A stretch of DNA of 64,000 nt from Aspergillus flavus (GCF_009017415.1 NC_092409.1:868001-932000), one strand, 5' to 3'. Positions 12,089-25,288 are shown, numbered from the stretch's first letter. Translations and numbers: made by a program. The notes: generated by a model not told the origin, from the sequence alone.

Positions 12089-15000
12089 TTAAACCCTCGC
12101 CCACCTCAAGAGAACAGCCGCAAAAACAACAGGCAAGACACTAACCAACTCTCCCAACCCCGCGAACTCAGGTGGAATCCTAGCGTCCACAAATGCGCCC
12201 GCACCAAGTAAGATTGCAAACAGATTATACACAAAGCTCCAGCCAAAATTGAACTTGATCCGCCACACGGCTTTCTTGCTGATGTTGATCATCGTCAGGA
12301 TGCTGAGTAGGCTCGGCAGCATGAGCACGACATCTGCAGCGGATTTGGCGACGTCGGTGCCGGTTTCTTGGTTCATATGTACACCGATTGTGGAGGTGGC
12401 GAGGGCGACAGCGTCGTTTGTGCCGTCGCCAACGAAGATTGTTGTTGGTCTCGTCTTGTGAGATCCTTGGTCGAGTGGGTCGTGGAGGGCTTGGATGTAG
12501 GCTTGTTTATCGCCTGGAGTGCACCGGGAGCGGATGTTTTGAGCTGGGATGCCGAGCTGTCTTGCGACAGAGCGGACGGCGCCGTCGTCGTCACCTGAGA
12601 GAAGGTGAACGAATATACCGCGTTCCTGGAGCTTGGTGACGATTTCGCGGGCATCAGGGCGAAGTGAGTCTTCTAAGCCAAATACGGCGGCGAGGTTGTC
12701 GTTGATTGTAAAGCAGAATGCTGTATAGCCTTTTTCAAGTATGGATCGGACCAGCGGGTCAGACGAGAGGTTGAGCCATCGTGAGTTTCCTGCGCGGAGA
12801 ATAAGGCCTGGTGCAAAAACCTCTACACCTTTGCCGGTTAGTAGCTTTGTATCAGGGACAGTAGACGGTGATATGCCTTTGGCTTTCAGATGTGCAGTAA
12901 CGGCGGCGGAGATTGGGTGCTTGTTACTCCCAACTAGACCGAGAAGTAGAGACATGGTATTGCTCGCGTTGTCTATGTGCTCAATAGCGACGGTCAGTTT
13001 GCCTTGGGTGAGGGTTCCGGTCTTGTCGAATACCACGTGGGAAGCTTTGCAGGCGAGTTCTATGCTGTCTGCGCCCTTGAAAATAATGCCTCGCTCGGCA
13101 GCAACGCCGCTGGCTATAACGATTACCATAGGTACTGCCAGGCCGATTGCGCAAGGACAAGATACAATCAGGACAGTGATAGCGTACGTTATGGCCTCCG
13201 TAGTTGCTCGAGACCCGGACTGTTTTCGAACTGCAATGCCTACGGCGATCCATATCACGAAGGTGATGATAGTTAGAGCGACTATCACAGGTACAAAATA
13301 GCTCGCCACTCGGTCCGCGATATCCTGCACCTTTGCTTTTGAAAGCTTTGCTTGATCTACCATCCCTGCGATAATAGAGATTGTATTGTCCACAGGGAGA
13401 CGCGTCAACTTGACAATCAAGATCCCAGAACCATTCACAGATCCTGCAACAACGGCAGATCCAAGGGATTTGTCTACCGGTATAGACTCTCCAGTAATCA
13501 TTGACTCATCGACCTCTGACGAGCCTCCGATGACTGTGCCATCGGTAGGAATCTGAGAATCTGGAGCGACCTTGAAGATGTCCCCATATTGAAGCAGTCT
13601 GACATCAATCTCTTTTTCATTGGCCGCCGAGTCGTCCGTGAGGATAGCAGTAGGCGCCTGTAGTGACCGAAGTGAAATCGATTCGACGGCTTTCTGACGA
13701 GCGAGTGCGGCGAAATATCGACCAACCATGATCAGAGTAACCAGCAATGTGCTGGTCTCGAAGAATTCACCAGTGGAGAGTCGTTGCCCCGCAATGACAT
13801 ATCCAAATGACACGACTGAGAAAACGTAGGCAGCGCTTGTACTCAGCACAATGAGCAGATCCATCTCAATTATCCTAGAAAAGATCAAGGCTTTCAATGC
13901 TTTTGGGTAGAACGGGCCCGCAATGACGGTTTGGACAATCGTTGCTAGTGCCAGCGATGCAGAGCCATAGGCGATTTCCCTGTCTGGAAGTGGAGCCCAA
14001 GCAAGAATCAAAACGGGTACTGTTAGTATAATGGACAGAATAGTCATATATCCCATATGGTGTACATGCTTGACTCCAGCCTGGAGCGTCGGGTCAGGCC
14101 GAGGGGAAGCCAGGCTGAGAGGACTACCCCAGCCATGTTCAACTAGGTCTCGTGCTCCAATTATCCTCGCATCAAAAGAGACGCCGATTATTCCATCGTC
14201 CACGAGGGTCATCTCGGTCACGCCACGGGGCCAGGCTTGTTTCATGAACTCAGAGGCGTTGGGGACGATAACATCGAGGCGAAACCCACGATCTGTGGCT
14301 CGCTCATACTTGAACTCGGTAGTCCTTTCCAAATACTTCAACACTTCATCGAATGACTGAGCACTGACGTCCAGATCAAACTCTGCTCGGGAGAGCAGCA
14401 AGCTAGTTTTCAGGCTCTGGACCGACTGAAGTGTGCCCAAAGTTCGCTTGAGCTTTGTTTCGCAACCAGTACATGTCATTCCAGATATACTCAGAACAAC
14501 ATGCTCCTGGCCAGTAAATCCTTTTTCGAGGTCAGGAGTAGCGGTCCCCGGGATGACCTCGATGAAGTCGGTAGGCGTTTCTTCGGTGCTTGTGCATGGG
14601 GACGTTACGGGCTTGCCGCAGCAGCCAGTTGAGCGGGTACCAGGTTCAGGTCTAACAGGCTTTGCTCCAGGAAAAGTATTGGAGGGCACTTCAGGCTTAC
14701 TACCGCACGGAGAGGAGCAGGCTGGCTTATCGGGCTTCTCGCCAGACCAGGCACTGGAGGCTCGTTTGGACTTACTGCGGCAACTAGGTGAGCAGGCCCG
14801 CCGGCAAGAATTTCCCTTTTCAGGAGACGAACATTGTTCGGCAGTTGGAACCAGGAACATATTTGGTTTATCGCAACAACCCTTCGAATACGTGATGATG
14901 TTTCTGAACTCGCCATTCGTAACGGAGGTATGCCCACCAGTAGATTCAGGTGTCTCAGGTTTACTGCAACTACTACCAGAATCGGCGGCCTTCCCCTTGC

Positions 15001-15673
15001 TAGTAGAAGGACACTGCTTAACCACTGTGGGAGCCTTAGGAGAACCGCAACACCCGCTTGAGCAGCTTTCTCCTCTACCCTCTATACTTGCGCTGTGGTG
15101 TGTCTTGGGCCTCGTGATACCCCCTGCGCAGCAAGAGTCGGCGGAGCGACGGTCTTTACCAAGGGAGAAGCGTCTTGGCGGTGCACAGCAGGATTCCTGT
15201 CCAAGTGCTATCAAAGCACGGCAAATACATCCCAGAGCTTCAAGCCTTGCTAGGTACCTGGTCCGCGCCGAAAGACGGTGCTGCTCGCATGGTTTTCCAT
15301 CGGGAGTTTGGCAGCTGGGAGTCGGGAGCTCTACGGATGGGCGTTAGTGCAACCGACCAGGGTCAAAGTCGGGGGTAGTTAACTTGAACTTACTTGGAGA
15401 TGCCTCATTAGATGATAGAATCTGCTCTTTGTGGCATTCGCGGAGGGCGATACGATCAAGGCAAGAGACATCACAACAAGGAGATGGCTTATCTTTGCAG
15501 CAGCTCGGCTTGTTAGGGTCTTCTTCCTGTAGTTTCTCGGTGGAACCACGGCTCTCGGTGGGCCCTCGGTCAGAAGTGTGGGGAACAGATGCATCCCTGG
15601 TCTTGATCCCCTTGTCTTGCTCGCCGCAGCAACCAGAAGAGCAGGTGTTACGAGGATCCGATTCACAAACCAT
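12089..15673 (-). CDS. crpA: Copper-exporting P1B-type ATPase, CrpA-like
   Basis: Exons 15673-15394 and 15330-12089 are joined over a 63 bp intron (GTAAGT..GTAG), giving about 1173 aa. Membrane pump for Cu(I). Visible motifs: one HMA domain with GMTCTGC (Cys380/383), actuator TGES (706-709), membrane metal site SCPCAIG (CPC 818-820), phosphorylation DKTGT (Asp862), SNKHP and [10 protein letters not shown], with about eight hydrophobic segments. The first ~350 residues are extraordinarily Cys-rich, with many CC, GCCGxP and CSxPCGSKPE-like units, as in the copper-resistance pump CrpA of aspergilli. Such a tail probably buffers or senses copper. The symbol is assigned by architecture and family only. 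The pump is expected at the plasma membrane and to be induced by excess copper. Confidence 0.9.
14600..15673 (-). repeat. Degenerate Cys-rich repeats in the N-terminus of the copper pump
   Basis: Within the ATPase coding sequence, short units of the type C-C-G/D/K-x-K/S-P recur about ten times (for example [41 protein letters not shown]), spaced by Ser/Pro/Lys-rich linkers. They look like tandem duplication followed by drift. The single intron falls inside this repeat region. Confidence 0.7.
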
Positions 15674-16260
15674 GGTTGTATCTTTGTCGTCTGATGTAGA
15701 AGAACAAGTGAGACTGGAAGGTGGATTGAAGCCGAAAGACGTGCCCCACCTCTCTGATCGATCGCTGGAGTTGATTTAATTCATCTTGATCGGGGTAGAT
15801 CGGAAAAACCCCTCCCCGAGGGGACGAACTGATACACAACTCCAGTTACGAGATGTACTTATACCACCATTAAAAGTTGTTAGAATAAAATGTGAAAGAT
15901 TAGAACAAGGTATAGAGCATATTACTTACTTGACAGGGCAGCACACAGTTGCCCGATGTCCCAGGCCCGACCCAACCACCCAACCAAGGGGCCTGTATAG
16001 AACACCCTGTTGTTTTGTTAGTTCCCTCTCTTTCCCACCTTTCTTGTACGTTTTTTTTTTCTCTTTTTTTTCTCTTTTTTTTATTTTTTTTTCTTTCTTT
16101 TCTCTTTCTATGAATCTTTTTTTTATTCTGTATTTCTCTGTTTTTCTCTTTTTATTTTTAATTTCCTTATTTGTTCATTTTTTGGTTTTTTTTTTCTTGT
16201 GTTTTTCTTTATGTTGAATCCCTCCCACCCTGCCGATGCATATGTGTATGTGTCTGGAGA
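15674..16260 (-). promoter_or_regulatory. Copper-pump upstream region with long T/C-rich tract
   Basis: Upstream of the ATPase start. At 16046-16215 the plus strand is an almost pure T/C tract, hence A/G-rich on the pump's sense strand. Such poly(dA:dT) tracts keep promoters nucleosome-poor in fungi. No copper-factor site could be assigned with confidence by eye. Confidence 0.45.
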
Positions 16261-19200
16261 GGGAAACTAAAAGAGAGAAAACCCGGGGTTGGGCGACCTT
16301 TTATACCCCATAGCTGCTGCCTGAGTCATCTAAAGTGACACATTTTATGGCATCATGGTTACTCAATCAGGTAGCTGGGAAAACTCTGAATGGGCATCTG
16401 ACAGTCTGTCCAAGAGATTGATTGGATCAGTCGGTTTCTCTGACGGCAGGATATAGTAATGACCTGACACAATTCAAACGCAGCGATGTGAGAAACTCCT
16501 AAGGCAGCTGGTGACAGGTATGACTTGTTCTGTATCATCCCCCATACCTAGCTGTCGTCATATCTTTATATGAGGATTATTGTACCCTCGATATTGATAT
16601 GGTGCCCACTGCAGGTGTTCATTTGACAATCAGGGTCTGTACTTGCGGGTGCAGAGGTAAGGATTTGAAAGGTGCTAGAGTTTATTATATAGACTGGACT
16701 TTTCTTTTCTTCAACCGTAGCACTTACATCACCATTGGCCTGAGATTATAATGACCTATTCAAATCAACTGTTCGAAAAGCTCAGAACCGTCAGTATGAC
16801 GCTCACACATATGAGAAGTCCTTGACATCGTTGGATGGTTTGTCCATACAGAGTATGAAGTACTATGGACAGGACCAGATTGCCATTTGCCTATAACTTC
16901 ATTCTTGTCCTTTGACTTTTGGCACCTAATCTTCAAGTGTTTACTAGAGTTGTAGTAGACGACAAAAAACCTACCATAGACTACTAGAAGCGTTATTTCT
17001 TCCACTGTAGCCATTACACACTACAATACCTAGCAGTCGTCAAGTAGGGTATCTCTTACAATTTATTACATTTGATATTTCAACGAACTCTGTTTTTGCT
17101 CGTTATTGCTCGTGCCTTGGTCTATATGAATGATTGGGAAAGTATTTTCCGGAATTCGGGTTGTTGTTTCCGATATCTTTATCAGATGCTTTCCGACGAC
17201 GCCATAGGTTCCCTCTCCCACTAAATACTCTTTTAAAATCAAAACAATTTAAAAAGATACATGCCAAGTAGCACCCTAAAGCTATTATTATCCGTGGATA
17301 TTTTCATATTTCCATGGTTCGTGACCTACATTAGAGAAAAAGGCTAAAGCGCGGAAGGGGAAAGACCTTGGTTGTCGCTCAGCGAGTGACTGGTGTTAAG
17401 CAAGTCGGCGAGAAGCACAGCTCACCTACTTTGCATTAGGTACAATGAGCTGAAGCCGGCGAAATGTCTCACTCGCCGACAATATATCGCCCAGTTGACC
17501 CTTTGCCAGTATTTAGTATTACAATGATATGATGGACCGCGATCGCGCCCTGAAATCCAGCCATGCCATGGCGTGCTCGCCCTGCACATGGGTATTTTCG
17601 CAATACCAATAGTTCCCGCAGCTAAGGTCAGATGTGTGTTTGGTTCTCTATCGCCTGTAGCTGAACCGCCGCTACCGAGTGCCCGCATATAGACTCGCTA
17701 TTGGTGCAGTCTGCGTACTGATCTTCCAAAATTGCTTTGAAAAAGCGCGGACCTTTTCGAGTTTTCACTGAACATTGAGGGAATTGATCTGCAAAATTAC
17801 CGCTAAAAGGAAAAAACTCGGTAATACACTTGTTAAACTGGGGCTTCCAGCGGTAGCTGCAGTAAAGTGGAGCTCCTCTTTTCAATAGTCTTTGGTCTAT
17901 GCTTCTGCAGTGAAACGCTAATCCCTGTTCCTTATCCAATGTGCATCGCAGGGATGGTCCTTCGTCGGCAATCTCCGAGGCAGATGAAGTGTCAAATAAT
18001 ATTGCCACTGTCATGCACGAAGGAAAAATATGACAGCTGAGTTGATACTTCTTGGCAATTGCCACTTTCTGTGTAGGGAACTGAAAGGAGAGCATAGGAC
18101 AGCTCCGAGTCAGCTCGACGACCGATGTACAACATGGTACGTCCCGATGATCGAATCATCGATCGAGTAAACAATCTCGAGGTAGCGGTCGGGCTACCGG
18201 ACGGACGATCTGGATCCTAAGAAAATAAGATAAAACACCATACTAAAGTTAATTCCCTAGCTTAGTCCCCGTTCAGCTATCGCCGATCATAACGTAACAA
18301 GCCGAGGACATTGTAAGCGAGAGTAAATACCGGTGGATATACTTGTAGCCAAGCTGAAGCTACACTCCACAATTTTACGTTTCATTCGGAGTCACAGGCC
18401 AAAACAGTAGCAAAATGTGTCCATCCACTTGACAATGGCTACTTTGGGAAATAGTAACATTATCCTGTATTGTGTGGCTTGTTGGGTGTGTTATGTACGT
18501 GTGGTGCAACTCAGCGGCTAAGGCGGATGTGCATATTATGGGCTTAGAAATCTAGATGGCGCGATATTTCGTAAAATGGAAAAATGGCGAGACATTTGAG
18601 GGAGAACAACAGAAAAACGTAAATCGAGGGAATGTTGATCGCATTGGTTAGCTTATGTGGATATATTGGCAACGTATAATAAACGCACGTCCACACGCCA
18701 TGCATGACCTTACACGGGAAAGATGTATATATACCTACTGTAGTAGTATAGCCATCGGTTCAAAAGCTGGTACATCATGCATCGAAGGAACCACTTCCTT
18801 GTGGACGAAATGCAGCGTAAGATTCTGAGACAGTTGTTATTCCACCTATGACACGCTGTAAACCTAGGCGCCAGAAATGTGATCTTTGGATCGAGCCGTT
18901 AGCTAGAAAAATATCATTACCGCTCAATTGAAGAACTTCTATCACCGGTCCTTATGGTAAAATAATAATATTACAGTATTTAGGGTCTAATCAGGTAACA
19001 TCTTCCTTTAGTGGAACAAGGCTGGTTTGGGTCAGGTCCCAAGAAACCATGCGATTGTTGATCGACGGCGATCGATTCTAGAGAAGTCGTTTACTTTTCC
19101 TTTAACGTATACCAATGATCAAGTAAAATTCGTAGGTAAACTCAAATGACGCTTCTGGAATTTGGACTAAAAACCGTACTCCATAGTATTAACTTTTCTA

Positions 19201-19309
19201 TACGGAGTACACAAAAACTAAAACTCCGTGACCATGACGAACCCTAATGCCGTGTCTCCACTCTCCACTAGGGCACATCCAACTCTGACCCAAAACATCA
19301 ACGAAAACG
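16261..19309. other. Intergenic with one possible minus-strand small ORF
   Basis: About 3 kb between the copper pump and the dioxygenase. The longest frame is 18095-17628 on the minus strand (155 codons, 9 Cys, no known domain, no clear signal peptide). It may be chance. Nothing else is supported. Confidence 0.35.
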
Positions 19310-20244
19310 CTACATAGTCATGGCAGGAAATGGCCTCGCATCCCAGCGCACTCTGCGCAGGTGGCGCTCGGGGTCCATAACTTCGTTCCGCGCATGAAGC
19401 CACCGGCGGTTATCCATGAGCACGACAGAACCCCGAGGTAAGCAGTCTGGCGTAAGATGGAGCGTCTCCGCCTGCACCTCCAATCCTAGCAAACGATCCT
19501 TTAGCTCCACTAGCGCGGCCGCAGCCTCCACATTCAGGGGAGTCATGATGTCCTCCCGGAAGCGCAGCATGTTTGGAGCGCCACTCGAATCGGCAGCCAT
19601 TAGGCTACCAATAATATGTCGGCTAGCGTCGTTTTTCACGAACTCTGGAGGGACATCGATACGGAATTGCGGTCTCAGTAGTGCGGCACATGTGGACGGA
19701 GAAAGCATAGAGCTTAGCTTCCCCACGTTCATAACAGAGAGTGTACCGCCGCCGCAGCGATCTTCCCGTAGAACCTGTAACGCGAAGTACTTGGGTGGGG
19801 CTTCCTCGTAGCTGCAGTCCGTGTGCCAAGGGAATTCCTGCATAGTCTCGGACCGAGCTTGATGGGATGGGGTTTGGAATGTCGTGCTATTTGGTCGGAT
19901 GTCCCAGAACCAACCGCGCGATGCACTGTGGGTAATGGGTAATCCGTGTCCGTGGTGTTTGTGGAGACCGAGAATGAGGTTTTGGAGATATTTGCTAGCG
20001 TCGTCTTTGAACTGGAGGCTAACCTTGAGGATGCCGCTTTTCCGAAGGGCGTTCGAAACTTCTGTAACGTGGCTTGATCGCGTTGCGCAGCTGAGGTCGC
20101 TGGCTATCAAGTGCGGTACGACACGGGATACCTCTTCTCCGCATTAGTGTTTTCATCACGACTGGGATCTTTGGAAGAGATCGACTCACGTGTAGTTATG
20201 TCCCCAATTCTTGCGGGATTGACATTGCGTACGAATTGTTGCAT
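19310..20244 (-). CDS. TauD/TfdA-type Fe(II)/2-oxoglutarate dioxygenase
   Basis: Exons 20244-20190 and 20136-19310 join over a 53 bp intron (GTGAGT..GGAG) and give 293 aa. The ATG at 20244 has an A at -3 and supplies the N-terminus missing from the longer exon. Iron-binding residues are visible as FPWHTDCSYEE (His123, Asp125) and the distal His266 in DNRRWLHAR; the 2-oxoglutarate Arg lies in HLRRVRWD (~280). The family hydroxylates or oxidatively modifies small molecules, often amines or amino acids. It is co-oriented with the ATP-grasp and decarboxylase genes, which suggests a tailoring step in a shared pathway. The substrate is unknown. Confidence 0.87.
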
Positions 20245-21222
20245 TTTTCGTTTATGTGAAGATCTATCCTTGTCTAGGGGAGAAGAATGGAATTAGCGAG
20301 ACCGGGGTATAGAATGGTCAATAAAACTGTAGGATGTAATGTAAAGATATGGAAGTAGGACGTCACTTGATTTGTTCAATTCAGCTTATCTGATCAGATA
20401 AAACGAGAGATGCGAATAGTTGAGGCACAGTAGTAGGATGGTCACTATATACTGAGAGTCGACCCAAAAGCTGGTTCAGCTCAGGGTCAGCGGGGCAATT
20501 AGTCGGGAAGTAGCTGAAATGGGCCCCAAGCACTATGCTCGGGAAAGCTCTCCTACGTCGCTCCCTCCTGTGGATAGGAATATTCGTCTAGAGTACAATA
20601 TAGTCGCGTTACGGAATTTGTCTCCTGTATCGTATGCTTCATGCATGGGATATGACACCACATATCCGTGAATCCACAGTGTCTACGAGCTGAAAAAGCT
20701 ACAGCGACCTCTTGCGCTAGTGGTTGCCACTTAGTCAGGGCTTTAAGCCCATGGGTCTGCAGCTGAGCCCCTAGCAGCACTAGTCTTGCTGCTAATGTAG
20801 ACCCTGGACATCTTGCAGGTAGCTACGTTCGATGGTTTCAGCCTGATTTCAGCTAAAGTGACAGGGAAGGACTACGTTTCCGAAGTTATCACTTACCGAA
20901 AATATGATCATGCGTTAAGGGTCCACCTCTAAGACGAATTCTCCGGAACCTCAAGTTTACCAGTTTGGGAATCTTGTCGTGTACGGCTCACGATCAATTC
21001 AGCCGAACCTCACACGTGTCCACTGCCAACAACCGTAAAGTTTCAGCTTCATTGAATGAGCTCTATGGTTGTGCATTTGGGAGTATGAAGCACACTTCCA
21101 TATAGATACTCTACAACTGTTCAGATCATCGCCATTCCAAGCAAAAGAGTTGAACATAGAATCCGAAAAACCTAGATTATTATGAGAAATAAAATTAACA
21201 TCTCGTAAGATTTGAACCTTGA
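20245..21222. other. Intergenic, dioxygenase promoter
   Basis: About 1 kb between the dioxygenase start and the ATP-grasp gene's end. A TATATA sequence lies at about 20447 (minus-strand sense). Two similar words, CGGAACCTCA and CCGAACCTCA, occur near 20945 and 21003; whether they are sites is unknown. Confidence 0.4.
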
Positions 21223-22872
21223 CTATTCATCACGCATAACAGAAACCGTCCATGCACCTCCATGACTGATCGCGCAGATACGATCCGGACTGCTACGCCA
21301 AACCCCGACTCCTAGGAACTCACCATTTATCGAGTGGTAAGTTCCAATGAGCGGATATCTAGTCTTGACGCCGGTCGGTCTTAACACCACGTCGTACAAG
21401 AGCTGTTTCACCTTGCGTTGGACAATGCAGGTTCCTCCACCCGGGATCAATTGAGCTGACCGTAGACCCTCTAATCTTGAAATCCACTCCTCCGAGTTCA
21501 GATCTTCGCCAAACACAATTCCGTCGCCTTTTCCACTCCGAATAGGCTTGAGAATGTATTCATCTTTTAGCTCTGGCATTTCCTTGCAGCGTGCAATTGC
21601 CTGATCGAGGTCCAACGACCCCGGGAGGATTGTTTCTGGGATGCCCTTGTCCAGAATCTTCGCCTGGGACAGTGTAAGAACGTTTCTTGCTACTAAATTC
21701 TCAAGTTCCTGTCTGACAATGCCTAGCATTCTCTTATCGTGAACGAGCAGAATTGTGCGCATATCGTTAAAGCATCTGAGACTAATTTGCCGGAGCATTT
21801 CCGGCTCCAAGGCACGGATCTCTCGTTGGTGAAGCTCCAGACCGACCTGATGAATCTCCTCCAGGATATCTCCATCATGATAGATCAATGTAGCAGGGTC
21901 GCAGCTATCCGGGTTTTTGACTACACAGCAGAGTTTGTAGCCCCCTTTTGCCTGAGGTTCGTGAAGTAGTCTCAGATCTGCAGGCATAATGAAGCGGGGG
22001 GTAATTCCCAAATAACGGTCGAGGAAGTCCACTAGCATATGGATGTCAACTCCAGCTTCATCGCCCTTCAAAAGGTGCAATGGAAGACCGGGCTGGAACA
22101 GCCTTAAAAGACCCTTGAGGATCTGGTTTCTGTCAGCTTATCGCATACAAACACTGTGAGGACATAGTGACAGGAAAAGCTGGAAATCGCATATTGTTGG
22201 CTTACCTTCGCCGGATCAGTGGCGCCTACCAGGCCATTGCCATTGTCACAAATACCCATGTCGTGAATTGCTTGCTGTCCGCATGTGGCGAACATAAAGC
22301 CATTAAAGGAGAATCGGGCATTGATTTCACTGATGCGGAAGTTCTCGACAGGCCCAGAGCCGTCTTCACTGTTTTCCTCTTCCACCAGGAAGTCGGGTCT
22401 CCATGAGCCCCGGCAGTCTCGGTACTGCGGAAGGTTGTGAGGCACTTGCTCATCAATCCACTAGTAGTTTTAAGTTAGGTAATTTGCGCTGTAGTGGTAG
22501 ATATTACAGAAAGCGTACGCGCAGTAGATCTTCCTCCTCCGGTTCCAAAGGCATCCGTTCCGGGAATCTAGCCTCGGGGTCCGTCAACCATCTTTCGACA
22601 ATGTCGGTTATAGCTAGGACTAGAGCTTCATGAAGCTCCCTCCATCGCCGTTGGTGCTCCGAGCTGACGAGGACTGGCCGAGGAGAGCAAGCTGCTCTAG
22701 AACTTTTATGCCATCCGTTGACGGAGCATAATCGCAACAGGTTTTCCTGGAGAGCCTCCTGGTCTTGGAGATACGTAGCCTTTGCGGGGTCAAAAGTTGT
22801 TACAGGCTCATAATGACCCCCGTCAAGGGAGACGTGGAGTTGTTGGAGTTGTTGGGGAGCTGGAATCTTCAT
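21223..22872 (-). CDS. ATP-grasp-like ligase
   Basis: Exons 22872-22519, 22460-22206 and 22122-21223 (introns 58 and 83 bp) give 502 aa. The N-terminal half contains WIDEQVPHNL, a RGSWRPDF stretch and EINARFSFNGF. The C-terminal half carries an ATP-grasp-type core: EYILKPIRSGKGDGIVFG (391-408; Lys and Gly-rich nucleotide loop) and CIVQRKV (435-441). The arrangement resembles circularly permuted or glutathionylspermidine-synthase-like ATP-grasp proteins, which form amide bonds through an acyl-phosphate. With a decarboxylase next door, joining a carboxylate to an amine is the natural guess. The exact subfamily is not certain. Confidence 0.75.
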
Positions 22873-23826
22873 GGTGTGTTAATGATGTACAATCACGTAG
22901 ACTTAGAAAAACATGTAAGACAAGAAAGAAGTAGACAAAGTCATTATTTCGGTGCCATCTTATTTCAGAAACAGAGGATCATTCGACAAGGGTATTACTT
23001 GCCACTGGAGTTAAATTCAGCCCATGCATCTTTCACATTCGTGCTTGTTTGTTACAATATTATTATGTTTTAATATTACTTGGACATGCGCCAAGCTTCC
23101 TTGCCATTTGCCTAGCTGAACATACCATTGACAAGCGCGGAGACAAAGTCAACCGTGGTAACTGGTACTAAAATTATTCAGAAGAAAAAAAAAAGCAAAG
23201 AAATAAACTAAATAAGTCAAAAAAAGTCAAAATATAAACTAAGGGGCAGGGATATTGGCGAGCGTTTGCCTAAACTCGCTAGCATCTCTCAGCTGAGCCG
23301 TGAACCCTAATATAAACATCAAAGCTACGGAATGTCTCGGATTAATATCACCGTCTCCACATTTTTGCAAGTCCAAATAGCACAGGACCCACTACATAGC
23401 GCAAGGCCTTTGAATCCTGGCTCGTATTAAATCTACCGTGAGGATTCACTTAAGTACCGCAGTTTGCAGATCCCGAGGGCTAAAGGTATTCGAGGTGGGG
23501 CATTGTAAGTGCTGTCAGAGCTGAGAGGATCTGAACACGTAAAATACCTGAAACTTACCTCATCCGTGTTGGTGGGCTTTTGGATTTATCCCGTGTCTTT
23601 TAGTGTGCCCCGCCAGTCAATGGAAAGTTTTCCCGATTCTCGAACCTATCCTGAATAGTACGGACACTACGAACCATGGGCCCCACAGTTTAAGCAAGAA
23701 GCTGAGGCATGATCTGGTAAAAGGGAAAGTACTTTGCTATCGCGCTGAAGTCAATTATGAGGGCTCACACAGGAAGTACGAATCGCTCGGCAAATGTTTC
23801 TATTACTATTGGTGTATTCATAATAT
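22873..23826. other. Intergenic
   Basis: Nearly 1 kb between the ATP-grasp start and the end of the decarboxylase. The strip at 23180-23230 is A-rich. No gene is supported; a 106-codon plus-strand frame at 23603-23923 overlaps the decarboxylase's last exon and is a shadow. Confidence 0.45.
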
Positions 23827-25288
23827 CTATAGGACTGCTTCTGACCTGATGCGCTTCGTACTAGCCATAACCTCTCTATCGCATCTCGGTGGGATATGGT
23901 CATCGACATATACGATGTCGTAGCGGTTTGGAAATCCATTGAATTGTGTAGAAGTCGCTGTTGTATACGCTGCGATATGGTTGTGTCAACTGTCAAGTTA
24001 CATTAATCCTGAAATGGATGGCAGACTTACCTCCCATGTTCTCAAACTTGACCCAATCCCCAACCTTTACCTCACAACCCATAGTAGCTTCTTTAGCGAT
24101 GCAATCCAGCCCATCACACGTCGGGCCCCACACAGAATACCGATGCTCTCCAGCCTCTCTCTCGGTACTGCTCGTAGTCTCCTGTTTGAACAGGATTGGC
24201 CGATAGATCTCATTCTCGGCCACAGCATTCATGAAACATCCATATATCCCATCATTCAAGTAGAGCATGTCACTTTGCGATAACTTGTCCTGCCCAATTT
24301 GCTTGCGTCGGGCGACGACCTTGCATGCCGCGGTGTAGAAGCTGCGGGCATAGTATCTGCCAGGTTCTGCCATCACCTGTGTCGAAGGGGGAAATTCTTT
24401 TTCGATAGCTCGTTGGAGAGACAGTGCCATTGGCTCGAAATTGGAATCTTGAAACCCGCCTCCGACATCTAAAACATGCATATCGAACCCGAGCTGTTTC
24501 CCTTGTTGGAAAACGTGTTTGGCATTTTGTACGGCAGTCACAAATGTATCGGCATTCGATGCTCCAGATCCTGTATCTGTTAGCTACTATGGAATAAAGC
24601 CTGCGACTAGAGCGAGATAAATTGAGAACAAGCTGGTACATACCAACGTGAAAACTGACCCCGTCCACCACTAAGCCGAGGTCCTTCGCTTTCAGAAGTA
24701 ATGCTTTGGTGGTGTCTAAAGGAGCTCCAAATTTGTTCCCAAGGGATACAAGAGCAGTGTCATCATCGGCGAATATACGAAGAAGTAGCCGTAGATTAGG
24801 GGCATTGTCCTTTATTTTCTCGAGCTCGTCGACATTGTCAAATGTCGTACGTGGAACTCCACTTCTGGAAGCCATCTGCAAGGCAGATACTGCTTTGCAC
24901 GGATGAGCGAAGATAATCCTTGACGGGTCTACGCCCAAGTTCAGCACGAGTTTCATCTCTCCCCATGAGGCGCAATCGAAACCAACGCCTAGACGCGCGA
25001 GATAGCGTAGTAGCCGAATATTTGAGTTACATTTCACGGCTATTGAAATTTTTGTCAATTGTTTGAACACAGTGGCAATTGAGATGGTGCCCGCAACTGA
25101 CCGTAGAAGGGTGCAATGTTAGGAAGACATTGGAGCCAGCGTTCATGTTGTTGGAATATTCGTCTTGTGTCGGCGACCAAAAACGGCAAGTCGTGCTGAA
25201 TGTCAACGGGGTTTTGATCCAATTTCCGGATTCGCTCTGTGATGATGCTATCTACCAGAGCATCGGAAGCCATGTCCGTCACCATCAT
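23827..25288 (-). CDS. Ornithine-decarboxylase-like PLP enzyme (group IV)
   Basis: Exons 25288-25102, 25039-24644, 24570-24031 and 23969-23827 give 421 aa, with all phases consistent. Hallmarks are complete: PFYAVKCNS with the PLP lysine at 65, FHVGSG (~192-197), the GGGF loop (~231), EPGRY (~263), YLNDG (Asp301) and WGPTCDGLD (Cys346, Asp347), ending in NMGAYTTATSTQFNGF. The two substrate-side Asp residues and the catalytic Cys of true ornithine decarboxylases are kept, so a basic amino acid such as ornithine or lysine is likely. The last exon is visible only through splicing, since the frame otherwise stops at 23993. Its place in the cluster suggests a paralogue for secondary metabolism rather than the housekeeping enzyme. 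Confidence 0.9.

Noticed and set aside
12741..13301. 186-codon plus-strand frame opposite the copper pump
   Set aside because: Lies wholly antisense to conserved ATPase motifs, so it is a shadow frame.
14433..15347. 304-codon plus-strand frame opposite the copper pump
   Set aside because: Antisense shadow of the Cys/Ser/Pro-rich coding region; no family features of its own.
17628..18174. Possible small Cys-rich secreted protein on the minus strand
   Set aside because: No signal peptide at the start, no Cys pattern of a known family; kept only as a remark in the intergenic entry.
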